From: CAVVSD01 sp963757125
Lineage (GTDB): Bacteria > Actinomycetota > Thermoleophilia > Solirubrobacterales > Solirubrobacteraceae
Length of the DNA: 64,000 bases
NCBI GenBank assembly: GCA_963757125.1
Contig: CAVWQP010000009.1
Span: 744,001-808,000 of the forward strand
Direction: 5' to 3'
Shown here: positions 18,704-26,708 of the stretch, in pieces
Layout of the letters: the number at the start of each line of letters is the position of its first letter
Numbering within the stretch: position 1 is the stretch's first letter
Made by a program: the position numbers and the translations under genes
Notes under the pieces: model-generated
Database searches by the model: none
Told to the model about the DNA's origin: nothing
What the model saw: only the letters and a program-made list of their open reading frames with translations

Positions 18704-19426
18704 TCAGCCTGGCCAGGCGACCACGTAGAGCAGGGCGCCCAAGGCGCCGCCGACCATCGGGCCTACGACAGGGATCCAGGCGTAGCCCCAATCCGAGTCG
18801 CCCTTGCCGGGGACCGGCAGGACGGCATGGATGATGCGCGGCGAGAGATCACGAGCAGGGTTGATCGCGTAACCCGTCGGGCCACCGAGCGACAACCCGA
18901 TGCCGACGACCAGGAAGGCGACGAGCAATGTGCCCAGCCCGCTGAGGGCGACCCCCTTGTTGCCGGAGTCGGTCATCGCGAGGATCCCGAGCACCAGGAC
19001 GAAGGTGCCGACGATCTCCGTGAACAGGTTCCAGAACGTGTTGCGGATCGCGGGACCCGTCGAGAAGACCGCGAGCTTGAGGCCCGGATCCTCGGTCTGC
19101 TGGAAGTGCTGCCAGTACGAGCCGAGCACGAGGACCGCGCCGATGGCGGCGCCGATGAACTCGCCGATCCAGTACTGGATGGCTTGACCGAAGTCGATGC
19201 CACCGTTGATCCAGATACCGAGGGTCACTGCTGGGTTCAGATGCGCTCCGGAGAACTGACCGACGGAGTACGCACCGACCATGACGGCGAAGCCCCACCC
19301 GAAGGTGATGACGATCCATCCGGAGTTCTCGGCCTTCGACTTGGCCAGGAGGACTGCGGCAACGACGCCGTCGCCTAGGAGGACCAGCAGCATGGTGCCG
19401 ATGATCTCCGCAGGGATGATGTCCAC
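18704..19426 (-). CDS. glpF: aquaglyceroporin, glycerol uptake facilitator
   Basis: A 240-residue MIP-family channel with six membrane helices and both NPA half-helices (GAHLNPAVT and GYAINPARD). The Asp after NPAR in the second box is the mark of glycerol facilitators rather than water-only aquaporins. The GTG at 19426 has AAAGGAG five bases upstream. It is the first gene of the glycerol/DHA operon, preceded by a plausible sigma-70 promoter and a GC hairpin. Confidence 0.94.
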   Translation of the reverse strand: MDIIPAEIIGTMLLVLLGDGVVAAVLLAKSKAENSGWIVITFGWGFAVMVGAYSVGQFSGAHLNPAVTLGIWINGGIDFGQAIQYWIGEFIGAAIGAVLVLGSYWQHFQQTEDPGLKLAVFSTGPAIRNTFWNLFTEIVGTFVLVLGILAMTDSGNKGVALSGLGTLLVAFLVVGIGLSLGGPTGYAINPARDLSPRIIHAVLPVPGKGDSDWGYAWIPVVGPMVGGALGALLYVVAWPG

Positions 19427-19437
19427 AACGCTCCTTT

Positions 19438-19453
19438 CCCCCCCACCAGGGGG
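19438..19453 (-). promoter_or_regulatory. leader hairpin in front of glpF
   Basis: A five-pair C/G stem with an ACCA (TGGT on the transcript) loop lies just upstream of the glpF ribosome-binding site. It might tune translation or protect the mRNA end. I do not recognise it as a known riboswitch. Confidence 0.3.
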
Positions 19454-19482
19454 AGCATCTGGGACAAGCAGGAACGTCCGCG

Positions 19483-19512
19483 ACCCTAGACCTGCGAACG
19501 GCGGTTCGTCAA
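19483..19512 (-). promoter_or_regulatory. sigma-70-type promoter of the glycerol/DHA operon
   Basis: On the minus strand TTGACG (19507-19512) and TAGGGT (19483-19488) are separated by 18 bases, close to a consensus housekeeping promoter. It lies 57 bases upstream of the glpF start and after the plsC-like gene has ended. Confidence 0.55.
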
Positions 19513-19518
19513 CGACCG

Positions 19519-20319
19519 CTACGCGGCCGCACGTCCGGCTGCAGCGGCGCGGGACTCGTCGGCCGCCGCCTGCTCCGCGAAGAAGGCCTCCAGCTCGGCC
19601 ACGACGACGTAACGGTCCGCATCCGGGTGGATTGGACGACCGAAGCGGACCTCGACCGGATGTCGGCGCAGCCGGAGGGTCCCGGCGCGGCGTGGCCAGG
19701 ACCGACCAGGGGGCATCGCGGCGCGCGTGCCGGAGACGTGCATAGGCACGATCGCGATGCCGTGCTCGTGTGCGAGGACGGCGGCGCCGGAGCGCAGCTT
19801 GCCGACCTCGCCGCTGCGCGATCGCGTGCCCTCCGGGTACAGCAGGAGGTTCCAGCGCTGGTCGATGAGGCGGTGGATGTGATCCGACGCGCCCTGGACC
19901 AGGCCGCCGCCGCCGCGTGACACCGGCACCGTGTTGAACAGGAGCGACACGACGGTGGCCACGAGGCGGTTGCGGTAGAAGTAGTCGGCCGCGGCGGCGA
20001 CCGCCGTGCGCTGGCGCCAGGCGCGCGGCAGCGCCCGGAGGATGATCGGCGTGTCGAGGTGGCTGCCGTGGTTCGCCACCATGATCACCGGCGGCTTCAG
20101 GCGCGCGAAGTGCTCGCTGCCCCTCGCCCTGCGGCGGACGTAGAAGCCGATCGCCGGCCCGAGGATGAAGCTCTGGATGGTCTCGCGGACCGCGCGGGCG
20201 GGGCCGCAGCGGGCCCACGGGATGTCGAGCGACGCAGCTGCCCGACCGATCTCGCGAGCCTTCGGCCCTGCCGCCTTCGCTGCGTCGACCAGCTGCTTTC
20301 CCCGCTCCATCCGGCCCAT
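19519..20319 (-). CDS. 1-acyl-glycerol-3-phosphate acyltransferase (PlsC-like)
   Basis: A 266-residue acyltransferase of the PlsC family, which acylates lysophosphatidic acid to phosphatidic acid. The catalytic H-x4-D is NHGSHLD and the substrate-binding block is LLYPEGTRSRSG; PVSRGGGG is the second conserved block. A weakly hydrophobic segment around residues 50-60 may anchor it. It lies upstream of the glycerol operon on the same strand. Starts at 20319 and 20310 are both possible. Another acyl acceptor cannot be excluded. Confidence 0.87.
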   Translation of the reverse strand: MGRMERGKQLVDAAKAAGPKAREIGRAAASLDIPWARCGPARAVRETIQSFILGPAIGFYVRRRARGSEHFARLKPPVIMVANHGSHLDTPIILRALPRAWRQRTAVAAAADYFYRNRLVATVVSLLFNTVPVSRGGGGLVQGASDHIHRLIDQRWNLLLYPEGTRSRSGEVGKLRSGAAVLAHEHGIAIVPMHVSGTRAAMPPGRSWPRRAGTLRLRRHPVEVRFGRPIHPDADRYVVVAELEAFFAEQAAADESRAAAAGRAAA

Positions 20320-20354
20320 GTACCCCGGGGGGGTGGGCCGGTTTCAGCGATTGC

Positions 20355-20669
20355 TCAGGCCGATCCGCGCTGCGCGGCCGCGGCCGCCAGCCGGACGAGT
20401 CGTGCGTCCCACTCGCCGCCCACCTCGGCCATCCACGCGATCGCGTCCGAGAGCGGCGCGGGGGTGGCGTGGAAGCGCGTCGTGCGACCGCTGCGCTCGC
20501 AGTCGACGAGCTGCGCGCCCTCGAGGATCGCGAGGTGCTTGGAGACCGCCTGGCGCGTCACGGGCAGCGACGCGGCGAGCTCCGTCGCCGTGTGCGCGCG
20601 GCCCTGCGCGACCATCGAGAGGACCTCCCGCCGCGTCGGATCCGCGAGGGCGGCGAAGACGTCGCCCAT
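20355..20669 (-). CDS. ArsR-family HTH regulator
   Basis: A 104-residue winged-helix repressor. ALADPTRREVLSMV opens the domain, VTRQAVSKHLAILEGAQLV is the recognition helix and RFHATPAPLSDAIAWM ends it. It lacks the metal-binding cysteine pair of ArsR/SmtB and belongs to the sub-family paired with SRPBCC proteins, which is encoded 1 base upstream. It probably binds the two 16-bp palindromes at 21024 and 21068, controlling its own operon and possibly clpP. Confidence 0.88.
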   Translation of the reverse strand: MGDVFAALADPTRREVLSMVAQGRAHTATELAASLPVTRQAVSKHLAILEGAQLVDCERSGRTTRFHATPAPLSDAIAWMAEVGGEWDARLVRLAAAAAQRGSA

Positions 20670-20670
20670 G

Positions 20671-21003
20671 TCAGGCGGGCACCATCTGCATCCGGTGCAG
20701 GGCGCTCGCGACCGGCCCGACGGCGGGTCCCGACTCGACAACCGTGACGCGCGTGCCGTTCCGCACGTCGTCGAGCGTGAGCTCCACGCGCGTGAGCAGC
20801 GCGCCGTCGTCGCCCCACCAGAACGTGAGCCGCTCGCCGGGATCGACCTCCTCGACGATCGTGCGCCGCTCGTCGAGCGTGCCCTCGGCGCCGGGGACGA
20901 GCTCGAGGTCGGCGCGCTCGGCGAGCCAGGCCTCCGGGTCCGACACGACCTCCCAGGCCTCGTCGCGCCCGAGGGGCAGGACGATGTCGCGGGTGACGTC
21001 CAT
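20671..21003 (-). CDS. SRPBCC (AHSA1/START-like) small protein
   Basis: A 110-residue helix-grip fold protein typical of partners of ArsR regulators. DVTRDIVLPLGRDEAWEVVSDPEAWL opens the fold, FWWGDDG and TRVTVVES follow. These proteins bind hydrophobic ligands; the ligand is unknown here. AAGGAG nine bases before the ATG at 21003 fixes the start, with an in-frame ATG at 21021 rejected. First gene of the SRPBCC-arsR operon. Confidence 0.8.
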   Translation of the reverse strand: MDVTRDIVLPLGRDEAWEVVSDPEAWLAERADLELVPGAEGTLDERRTIVEEVDPGERLTFWWGDDGALLTRVELTLDDVRNGTRVTVVESGPAVGPVASALHRMQMVPA

Positions 21004-21023
21004 GGGGTGGTGCTCCTTCATGC

Positions 21024-21039
21024 GCAACTGAACGGTTGC
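21024..21039. promoter_or_regulatory. ArsR operator site 1
   Basis: GCAACTGAACGGTTGC, an inverted repeat (GCAAC/GTTGC) just upstream of the SRPBCC-arsR operon. It matches site 2 at 21068 in 12 of 16 positions. Confidence 0.65.
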
Positions 21040-21067
21040 ACCGAATGCTACCGTCGGGGACAAACGT

Positions 21068-21083
21068 GCAACCGATTGGTTGC
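21068..21083. promoter_or_regulatory. ArsR operator site 2
   Basis: GCAACCGATTGGTTGC, a perfect 6-4-6 palindrome, starting exactly 44 bases after site 1 (about four helical turns). It ends one base before the AAAGGAG ribosome-binding region of clpP, so a bound repressor could affect clpP as well. Confidence 0.7.
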
Positions 21084-21101
21084 GAAAGGAGCTTCACGCG
21101 C

Positions 21102-21707
21102 ATGCCCCTCGTCCCCATGGTCATCCAGGACAACGGTCGCGGCGAGCGGTCGTTCGACATCTACTCGCGGCTCCTCAACGAGCGGGTGATCTTCCTCGGC
21201 ACGCCGATCGACGACGAGGTCGCCAACCTCGTGGTCGCGCAGCTCCTGCACCTCGAGGCCGACGACCCCGACAAGGAGATCTCGCTCTACATCAACTGCC
21301 CGGGCGGCGTCGTGTACTCCGGGCTGGCGATCTACGACACGATGCAGTTCATCGGCCCGGACGTGAAGACGATCTGCTGCGGGATCGCCATGTCGATGGG
21401 CTCGCTCATCCTGGCCGGGGGCGCGGAGGGCAAGCGCTTCGCGCTGCCGAACTCGCGGATCCTCATCCACCAGCCGAGCGGCGGCTTCCAGGGCCAGTCG
21501 ACCGACATCGAGATCCACGCGCGTGAGACCCTCGCCCTGCGCGCGCGGCTCGACGAGATCTACGCGACCCACACCGGCCAGACCGTGGAGAAGGTCCACG
21601 ACGACATGGACCGCGACCGGTTCTTCACCTCCGAGCAGGCCGTCGACTACGGCCTCGTCGACAAGGTGATCTCGTCACGCAACGGTGTCTTGCCCCTATC
21701 TTCGTAG
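21102..21707 (+). CDS. clpP: ATP-dependent Clp protease proteolytic subunit
   Basis: A 201-residue serine protease subunit forming the degradation chamber used by ClpX/ClpA/ClpC unfoldases. The catalytic triad Ser98 (IAMSMG), His123 (ILIHQPSGG) and Asp172 (RDRFF) is complete. The motif around the serine is AMSMGS rather than the common AASMGA. AAAGGAG stands 10 bases before the ATG at 21102. A second clpP gene, common in actinobacteria, is not next to it. map follows after 3 bases. Confidence 0.95.
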   Translation: MPLVPMVIQDNGRGERSFDIYSRLLNERVIFLGTPIDDEVANLVVAQLLHLEADDPDKEISLYINCPGGVVYSGLAIYDTMQFIGPDVKTICCGIAMSMGSLILAGGAEGKRFALPNSRILIHQPSGGFQGQSTDIEIHARETLALRARLDEIYATHTGQTVEKVHDDMDRDRFFTSEQAVDYGLVDKVISSRNGVLPLSS

Positions 21708-21710
21708 GGG
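21693..21710 (+). promoter_or_regulatory. hairpin masking the map ribosome-binding site
   Basis: CCCCTA (21693-21698) pairs with TAGGGG (21705-21710) around a TCTTCG loop. The right arm contains the clpP stop codon and the only purine-rich sequence before the map ATG at 21711. Ribosomes finishing clpP would open it, which suggests translational coupling. Confidence 0.45.
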
Positions 21711-22451
21711 ATGTCGACCGACGACCCAGCAGAGATCCAAGGCCTCCAGGCCGCCGGCAAGGCCGTGGCGGCGGTGCTCCGCGAGACGCGCCGCCACGTC
21801 CGGCCGGGAGTGACGACCCAGGAGCTCGACGAGGTCGCCGAGCGCACGATGAAGCGCTTCGGCGCGCGATCCGCGCCGCGGCTCGTCTACGACTTCCCCG
21901 GCGCGATCTGCATCTCGATCGACGACGAGGCGGTCCACGGCATCCCCGGCCCCCGCCGCCTGCGCGAGGGCCAGCTCGTGAAGCTCGACGTCACCGTCGA
22001 GCGCGAGGGCTTCTTCGCGGACGCCGCCGTCTCCGTCCCCGTCGGCCGCGTGAAGCCGGGCGTCAGCCGACTCGTCGCCACCGCGCAGAGCGCGTTGAAC
22101 GAGGCGCTGGGCGCCGTGCGGCCCGGCATGACGAACGCGGAGCTGGGCGGCATCGTCGAGGCCGCCGTCGAGCGTCGCGGGGCACGCGTGCTGCGCGAGC
22201 TCACCGGCCACGGCATCGGCCGCACGATCCACGAGGGCCCGACCGTCCCGAACTTCGCCGACCACGACGACGTCGAGACCCTCACCGAGGGGCTCGTCAT
22301 GACGATCGAGCCGATCATCGCCCAGTCCACGCGTACCACGGTGACCGAGGACGACGGCTGGACGATCTCGACGGACGACGGCAGCGTGTCCGCCCACGCC
22401 GAGCACACGCTCGTCGTGCGCGACGGGCGCCCGCTGATCCTCACCGCCTGA
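21711..22451 (+). CDS. map: type I methionine aminopeptidase
   Basis: A 246-residue enzyme removing the initiator methionine. The five metal ligands are present: Asp93, Asp104, His167 (GHGIGR), Glu200 (TIEP) and Glu231 (AHAEHT), plus the substrate histidine His76 (AVHGIPG). No N-terminal zinc-finger extension is present. It overlaps the convergent DUF389 gene by 11 bases. Confidence 0.95.
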   Translation: MSTDDPAEIQGLQAAGKAVAAVLRETRRHVRPGVTTQELDEVAERTMKRFGARSAPRLVYDFPGAICISIDDEAVHGIPGPRRLREGQLVKLDVTVEREGFFADAAVSVPVGRVKPGVSRLVATAQSALNEALGAVRPGMTNAELGGIVEAAVERRGARVLRELTGHGIGRTIHEGPTVPNFADHDDVETLTEGLVMTIEPIIAQSTRTTVTEDDGWTISTDDGSVSAHAEHTLVVRDGRPLILTA

Positions 22452-23415
22452 CGAGCGGGTGCCGCGGTCGCGGCGGCGTCTCGTTGCGGTGCTTCGTCTT
22501 CCTGCGCGCGTAGACAGCGCGCTGGAACAGCAGCGTGAGCGTCCCGGCGACGATGAGCGACAGCAGGTTGATCGCGAGCTGCTCGAGCGACCCGCGCGCC
22601 GACGCCCACTCGCCGTAGGCGGCGCCGACGCCCACGTTCGCGGCCGCCGGGATCGTCGTCACGGAGATGAGCACGCCGATGAGCGCGCCCGACTTCGCCG
22701 ACGTCAGCGACAGGATCCCGGCGACGCCGGCGCAGAACGCGACGAAGAAGGCGAAGAAGTCCGGGCTCGCGATGATGCTCGAGAGGCTGTGGGAGGCCGC
22801 GTCGAAGTTCTCGGGGCTGACCCCGATCGCCTTGAACACCAGGCAGGCGACGGTCACGGCCGCGATGGCGGCGGGGAAGCCGACGGCCAGCGCGAGGAGC
22901 GAGCGCAGCGCCAGCGCCGGGCGGCGCTGGACGAGCGCGACGCAGATCCCGGCCACCGGGCCGAACTCGGGGCCGACGACCATGGCGCCCACGATGAGGA
23001 TCGGCGTGTCGAGCAGGATGCCGACGGCCGCGATGAGCCCGGCCAGCACCATGAAGGCGGCGAACGTCCAGTTCAGCTCCGCGGTCTCCGACGTCCGCGA
23101 CGTCACCTCCTCCCACACCACGGCGTCGGCGGGGGAGCCCTCCGCCTCGCGGACGGCGCGCTCCATCCGGTCGGAGACGTGGAAGTCGACCTCCAGGACG
23201 GAGATCGAGCCCTCCCGCTCGACGCCGAGGTCGCGCAGGTCGCTCAGGACGACCGACGCCTCCTCGCGGGCGAGGTCGACGAGGACGAGATCGCCCTCCG
23301 GGCGCCGCGCCGCCCCAGGCAGGTGGACCAGGTTGCACGCGGACGGCTCGTCGTCGAGGAGGTCGAGCACATCGTCCGCCAGCTGACTCGGCACGACGAT
23401 GCGCAGGTGGTACAT
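22441..23415 (-). CDS. DUF389 membrane protein
   Basis: A 324-residue protein with a soluble N-terminal part (about 1-105, starting MYHLRIVVPS) and roughly six membrane helices after it. GAMVVGPEFGPVAGIC is the family-typical glycine-rich stretch. Proteins of this family (TIGR00341/DUF389) have no firmly known function. It follows the Cys-rich protein gene by 6 bases, so the two form an operon. Confidence 0.82.
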   Translation of the reverse strand: MYHLRIVVPSQLADDVLDLLDDEPSACNLVHLPGAARRPEGDLVLVDLAREEASVVLSDLRDLGVEREGSISVLEVDFHVSDRMERAVREAEGSPADAVVWEEVTSRTSETAELNWTFAAFMVLAGLIAAVGILLDTPILIVGAMVVGPEFGPVAGICVALVQRRPALALRSLLALAVGFPAAIAAVTVACLVFKAIGVSPENFDAASHSLSSIIASPDFFAFFVAFCAGVAGILSLTSAKSGALIGVLISVTTIPAAANVGVGAAYGEWASARGSLEQLAINLLSLIVAGTLTLLFQRAVYARRKTKHRNETPPRPRHPLVRR

Positions 23416-23421
23416 CGGGGC

Positions 23422-23982
23422 CTAGTGGCGATCTTCCGTCGCCGCGGGCGGCCGTGACTCCTCGGCCAGCGACGTGAGCGTCAGCGCGCCGCGCGCCGCC
23501 TGCTCGAGCACCTCGGTGGCCTCCTCGGCCGAGCGGGCGTACAGCTCGACGAGCAGGTGCACCGTGATGCGGCTGTCGTCGTCGTGCTTGTGGAAGCGCA
23601 CGTGCGTGAAGAACTCACGGGTCCCGTGGTCGCCGAACGCCGCGTAGGACAGGTGGTCGCCCGCCTCGGGGCCCGAGCACGTCTCGACCTCGTCGGCGTC
23701 CACGGACACCGTGCAGGACGCGACCCACGGCGTGCCGGCGATCATCCGCTCCCAGCGGTCCTCGATCGGCTCGACGCGGCCGTTGTGGAACCCGAGGTGA
23801 GGCTGGTCGTGCATGCACTCCAGGCACTGCACGACCGCCTCCTGGACCTCGTCGACGGCGTCGGCGCGCTCCCCGGTCTCGGGATCGATGCGGTGGATGC
23901 CCTCGTAGTGCACCTGCACCTCGAGGTCCGTCGACCAGCATCGGTAGCAGCGCAACCAGGCGCGAGCGTCCGTTCCGTCCAT
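23422..23982 (-). CDS. hypothetical protein with N-terminal Cys pairs
   Basis: A 186-residue soluble protein I do not recognise. CYRC near residue 12 and CLEC near residue 52 could form a zinc ribbon. The rest is acidic, with a C-terminal VHLLVELYARSAEEATEVLEQAARGAL segment predicted as a strand followed by a helix. The ATG at 23982 is supported by a TACACT -10 six bases upstream. First gene of a two-gene operon with the DUF389 protein. Confidence 0.75.
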   Translation of the reverse strand: MDGTDARAWLRCYRCWSTDLEVQVHYEGIHRIDPETGERADAVDEVQEAVVQCLECMHDQPHLGFHNGRVEPIEDRWERMIAGTPWVASCTVSVDADEVETCSGPEAGDHLSYAAFGDHGTREFFTHVRFHKHDDDSRITVHLLVELYARSAEEATEVLEQAARGALTLTSLAEESRPPAATEDRH

Positions 23983-23988
23983 GCTGGA

Positions 23989-23994
23989 AGTGTA
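23989..23994 (-). promoter_or_regulatory. -10 box, leaderless start of gene at 23982
   Basis: Minus-strand TACACT, 6 bases, then ATG. Confidence 0.5.
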
Positions 23995-24007
23995 GGAACC
24001 CCCTGGG

Positions 24008-25648
24008 TCAGGCCACCGTGCCGTTCGAGCCGTTGTGGCCGTTCGCACTCGCGCGCAGCTCGCGCATGCGCGCAGGCCAGATGCTCTGCTTGCCCGGCGA
24101 GAGGATCCCGTTGGGGTCCAGCGCGTCCTTGATGGTCTCGTTGAAGCGCCGCTGCGCATGGTCGCCGAAGGAGTACTGCTCGGTCGCCAGGTCCATGAAG
24201 TCCAGGTGCGCGCGGTACTCGCCGTAGCCCTCCTTCGCGGCGGCGAGGACGGCACGTCGGCACGCGGCGTAGGCCCTCTCGGACTGCTCCACGCTCGCCG
24301 TGTCGAAGAGCACCATCGTCACGTGGACGATCGACCGCGAGTTGATCGGGATGAGCGCGGCCATGTAGTCCAGGCCGCTGGCCTCCATCTCCGTGCGCAT
24401 GAGGTCGCGGACGCGCAGCGCGTCCTCGCCGGTCATCGGCAGGACGGGGGAGAACCCGATGTGCCCGCCCTGCTCGCCGCCGTACCAGCCGGTCATGGCG
24501 TTGAGGTCGAGGCTCGGCACGCCGCCCTGCACGCGCTCGCTCGGGTCCTCGATGTCGGCGATCTGGTCGGGCGTGTACTTCGCGCCCCAGACGGCGGCGC
24601 CGGGGATGGCGGACTCGAACGCGTCCTTGACCTTCGCGTAGCGGTGGTCGACGACCGCCTCGTCGCCGTAGAGCGCGAAGCGCATGATCCAGCGCCCGAA
24701 GCCCATCTCCTCGCCCATCCTGTCCAGCACGTCCTGGGGGATCGGGGTGTTCGGGTCGTCCCAGTGCTTGGAGCGCTCGGAGAGCACGGCGGCCAGCAGC
24801 GTGCCGCTCATGATCTGCGGGTTCATGCGCAGCGTGTCGTCGAGCATGAGCGTGCGCATGACGTCGGTCGCGACCGCGAGGTCGTCGTCCTTCGGGAGGC
24901 GCAGCCAGAGCGGCATGTACGTCTCGGGCTCCGGCATCAGCCAGTAGCCCATCTTCGTGACGATGCCGTAGTTGGACTGCGTGAACATGAGGTCGGCCGA
25001 CGGGCCGAGGCTGCGCTTGTAGGTGTGCCAGGCCTTGTTGCCCGGCATCGCGCCCATGCCGGTCCGCATGAGCTCGCCGCTGGGCAGCACGACCTCCATG
25101 CCGCACCACGACGCCTGGTCGACCCCGTAGGGCATGTAGGTCGCGCCGTTGTCGAGCGAGTTGCCGATGACGCTGCCCCAGCCGAGGTCGGCGATGGAGA
25201 CCATGAGCTTGTGCCCGCCGGCCTTGATCGCCTCGTAGAGGTCGAACCAGCGCACGCCCGGCTCGACGACCGCGTACCCGAGCTTCTCGTTGATCTCGAG
25301 CACCTTGTTCATGTTGCGCAGCGAGACGATGATCGACCCGCTCACGCGCGGGGCGGGCCCGCCGTAGCCGTTGTTGCGGCCCTGGCCGTGGGTCCAGAGC
25401 GGGACCTTCGTCGCGTTCGCGATCGCGACGATCGCCTGGATCTCCTCGACGGTCGTCGGCATGACGACCGCGGATGCCGCGTAGTCGTCGGAGGTCTGGA
25501 CCTGGAACGGGTCGCGGAACTCGCGCAGCTCCGTGGGGTCCGTGATGACCTTGTCCGCGCCGAGCTGCGCCGTGAGGCGCTCGATCGCGTCGTCGACGTC
25601 GCGCTCGGTCAGACCAGGGGGGACGGGGCGGGTGCCGACCTCGCTCAT
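24008..25648 (-). CDS. FAD-linked oxidase of the vanillyl-alcohol oxidase/p-cresol dehydrogenase type
   Basis: A 546-residue PCMH-fold flavoenzyme. The FAD domain (about 40-260) contains WTHGQGRNNGYGG and DLGWGSVIGNSLDNGATYMPYG. The C-terminal substrate domain and the late DPNGILSPGKQSIWP are typical of the 4-cresol methylhydroxylase/vanillyl-alcohol oxidase group, which oxidises 4-alkylphenols. The exact phenol is unknown and no cytochrome partner is adjacent. GGAGGA precedes the ATG at 25648. It is divergent from an AraC regulator that probably controls it. Confidence 0.85.
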   Translation of the reverse strand: MSEVGTRPVPPGLTERDVDDAIERLTAQLGADKVITDPTELREFRDPFQVQTSDDYAASAVVMPTTVEEIQAIVAIANATKVPLWTHGQGRNNGYGGPAPRVSGSIIVSLRNMNKVLEINEKLGYAVVEPGVRWFDLYEAIKAGGHKLMVSIADLGWGSVIGNSLDNGATYMPYGVDQASWCGMEVVLPSGELMRTGMGAMPGNKAWHTYKRSLGPSADLMFTQSNYGIVTKMGYWLMPEPETYMPLWLRLPKDDDLAVATDVMRTLMLDDTLRMNPQIMSGTLLAAVLSERSKHWDDPNTPIPQDVLDRMGEEMGFGRWIMRFALYGDEAVVDHRYAKVKDAFESAIPGAAVWGAKYTPDQIADIEDPSERVQGGVPSLDLNAMTGWYGGEQGGHIGFSPVLPMTGEDALRVRDLMRTEMEASGLDYMAALIPINSRSIVHVTMVLFDTASVEQSERAYAACRRAVLAAAKEGYGEYRAHLDFMDLATEQYSFGDHAQRRFNETIKDALDPNGILSPGKQSIWPARMRELRASANGHNGSNGTVA

Positions 25649-25751
25649 GCTCTCTCTCCTCCGTGCAGGGAACTGACACACGACCGTACGTCCGGGCGGC
25701 GCGCGTGTCTTGTCGCTCAGGGAACAGTCCTTGGACAGGAGCGGCGCGCGG

Positions 25752-25757
25752 TACCGT
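25752..25757 (+). promoter_or_regulatory. -10 box, leaderless start of gene at 25764
   Basis: TACCGT, 6 bases, then ATG of the AraC regulator. Confidence 0.5.
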
Positions 25758-25763
25758 GCGCCT

Positions 25764-26708
25764 ATGTCGCTGGTGTTCGACACCGGGTCGATGGCGCCGG
25801 AGGAGCGCTTCGAGGGATGGCAGGAGGCGGCTGCGCGCTGCTTCTTCCCGATGGCGATCCGGCGCGCGACCGAGCCGTTCTCCGGACGGATCGTCGGGCA
25901 CGAGCTGCCGTCGATCGACGTCGTCCGCGTGACGGCGACCCCGAACGACTGCCTGCGCACGCCAGGCGGGATCGCCGCGCGCGACCCCGAGCAGCTCCAG
26001 CTGCACGTCCTGCGCCGCGGCCGCTGCGAGATCAGCCAGGACGACCGGCGCGACGTCCTGACCGAGGGCTCGCTGACCACGCTGGACTCGAGCCGCCCGT
26101 GGGCGATCCGCGCGGTCGAGCCGTTCGAGCTGCTCGTGCTGGCGGTGCCCAAGGTGCTGCTGCGCCCGTTCGGCGACGCCCTCGCCGCCGGCACGGCCAG
26201 GACGATCCCCGGCGACGCCGGGCTGGGAAGCCTCATCGTGCCGTTCGCGTTCGGACTCGCCGACCGGCTGGAGGACGGCTCCATCGGGGACGGCCGCGAT
26301 GAGCTTGGGGAGACGCTGGTCGGCCTGCTGCGCGCCCTCGCGGTCGACGGCGGCGAGCGCCGTACGGCGCCCACGCCCGCGCTGCTCATGCGCGTCAAGG
26401 CGCACATCGAGCGCCATCTCGGCGATCCGGCGCTGCGCCCCGGGTCGATCGCGGCGGCGCACTTCATCACCACGCGCTACCTGCACCGGCTGTTCGAGGC
26501 GGAGGGGTGCACGGTCTCGGAGTGGATCCGCCGCGCGCGCCTGGAGCGCTGCCGGCGCGACCTCGCCGATCCCGCGCTCGCGGGGGACACGATCCTCGCC
26601 GTCGCGACGCGCTGGGGCATGCCCGACGGCGCGCACTTCAGCCGCATGTTCCGCGCGGCCCACGGCATGAGCCCGCGGGAGTTCCGAGCGCTCAGCGCAG
26701 CGAGCTGA
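25764..26708 (+). CDS. AraC-family transcriptional regulator
   Basis: A 314-residue regulator. Residues 1-190 form an AraC-binding-like sensor domain of the AraC_binding_2 type found in regulators of aromatic and amine catabolism. About 205-310 is the double helix-turn-helix, with AAAHFITTRYLHRLFEAEG in the first HTH and FSRMFRAAHGMSPREFR at the end. The start is supported by the leaderless -10. Its neighbours, a phenol-type flavin oxidase and an epoxide hydrolase, are its likely targets. It overlaps the hydrolase gene by 17 bases tail to tail. Confidence 0.88.
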   Translation: MSLVFDTGSMAPEERFEGWQEAAARCFFPMAIRRATEPFSGRIVGHELPSIDVVRVTATPNDCLRTPGGIAARDPEQLQLHVLRRGRCEISQDDRRDVLTEGSLTTLDSSRPWAIRAVEPFELLVLAVPKVLLRPFGDALAAGTARTIPGDAGLGSLIVPFAFGLADRLEDGSIGDGRDELGETLVGLLRALAVDGGERRTAPTPALLMRVKAHIERHLGDPALRPGSIAAAHFITTRYLHRLFEAEGCTVSEWIRRARLERCRRDLADPALAGDTILAVATRWGMPDGAHFSRMFRAAHGMSPREFRALSAAS

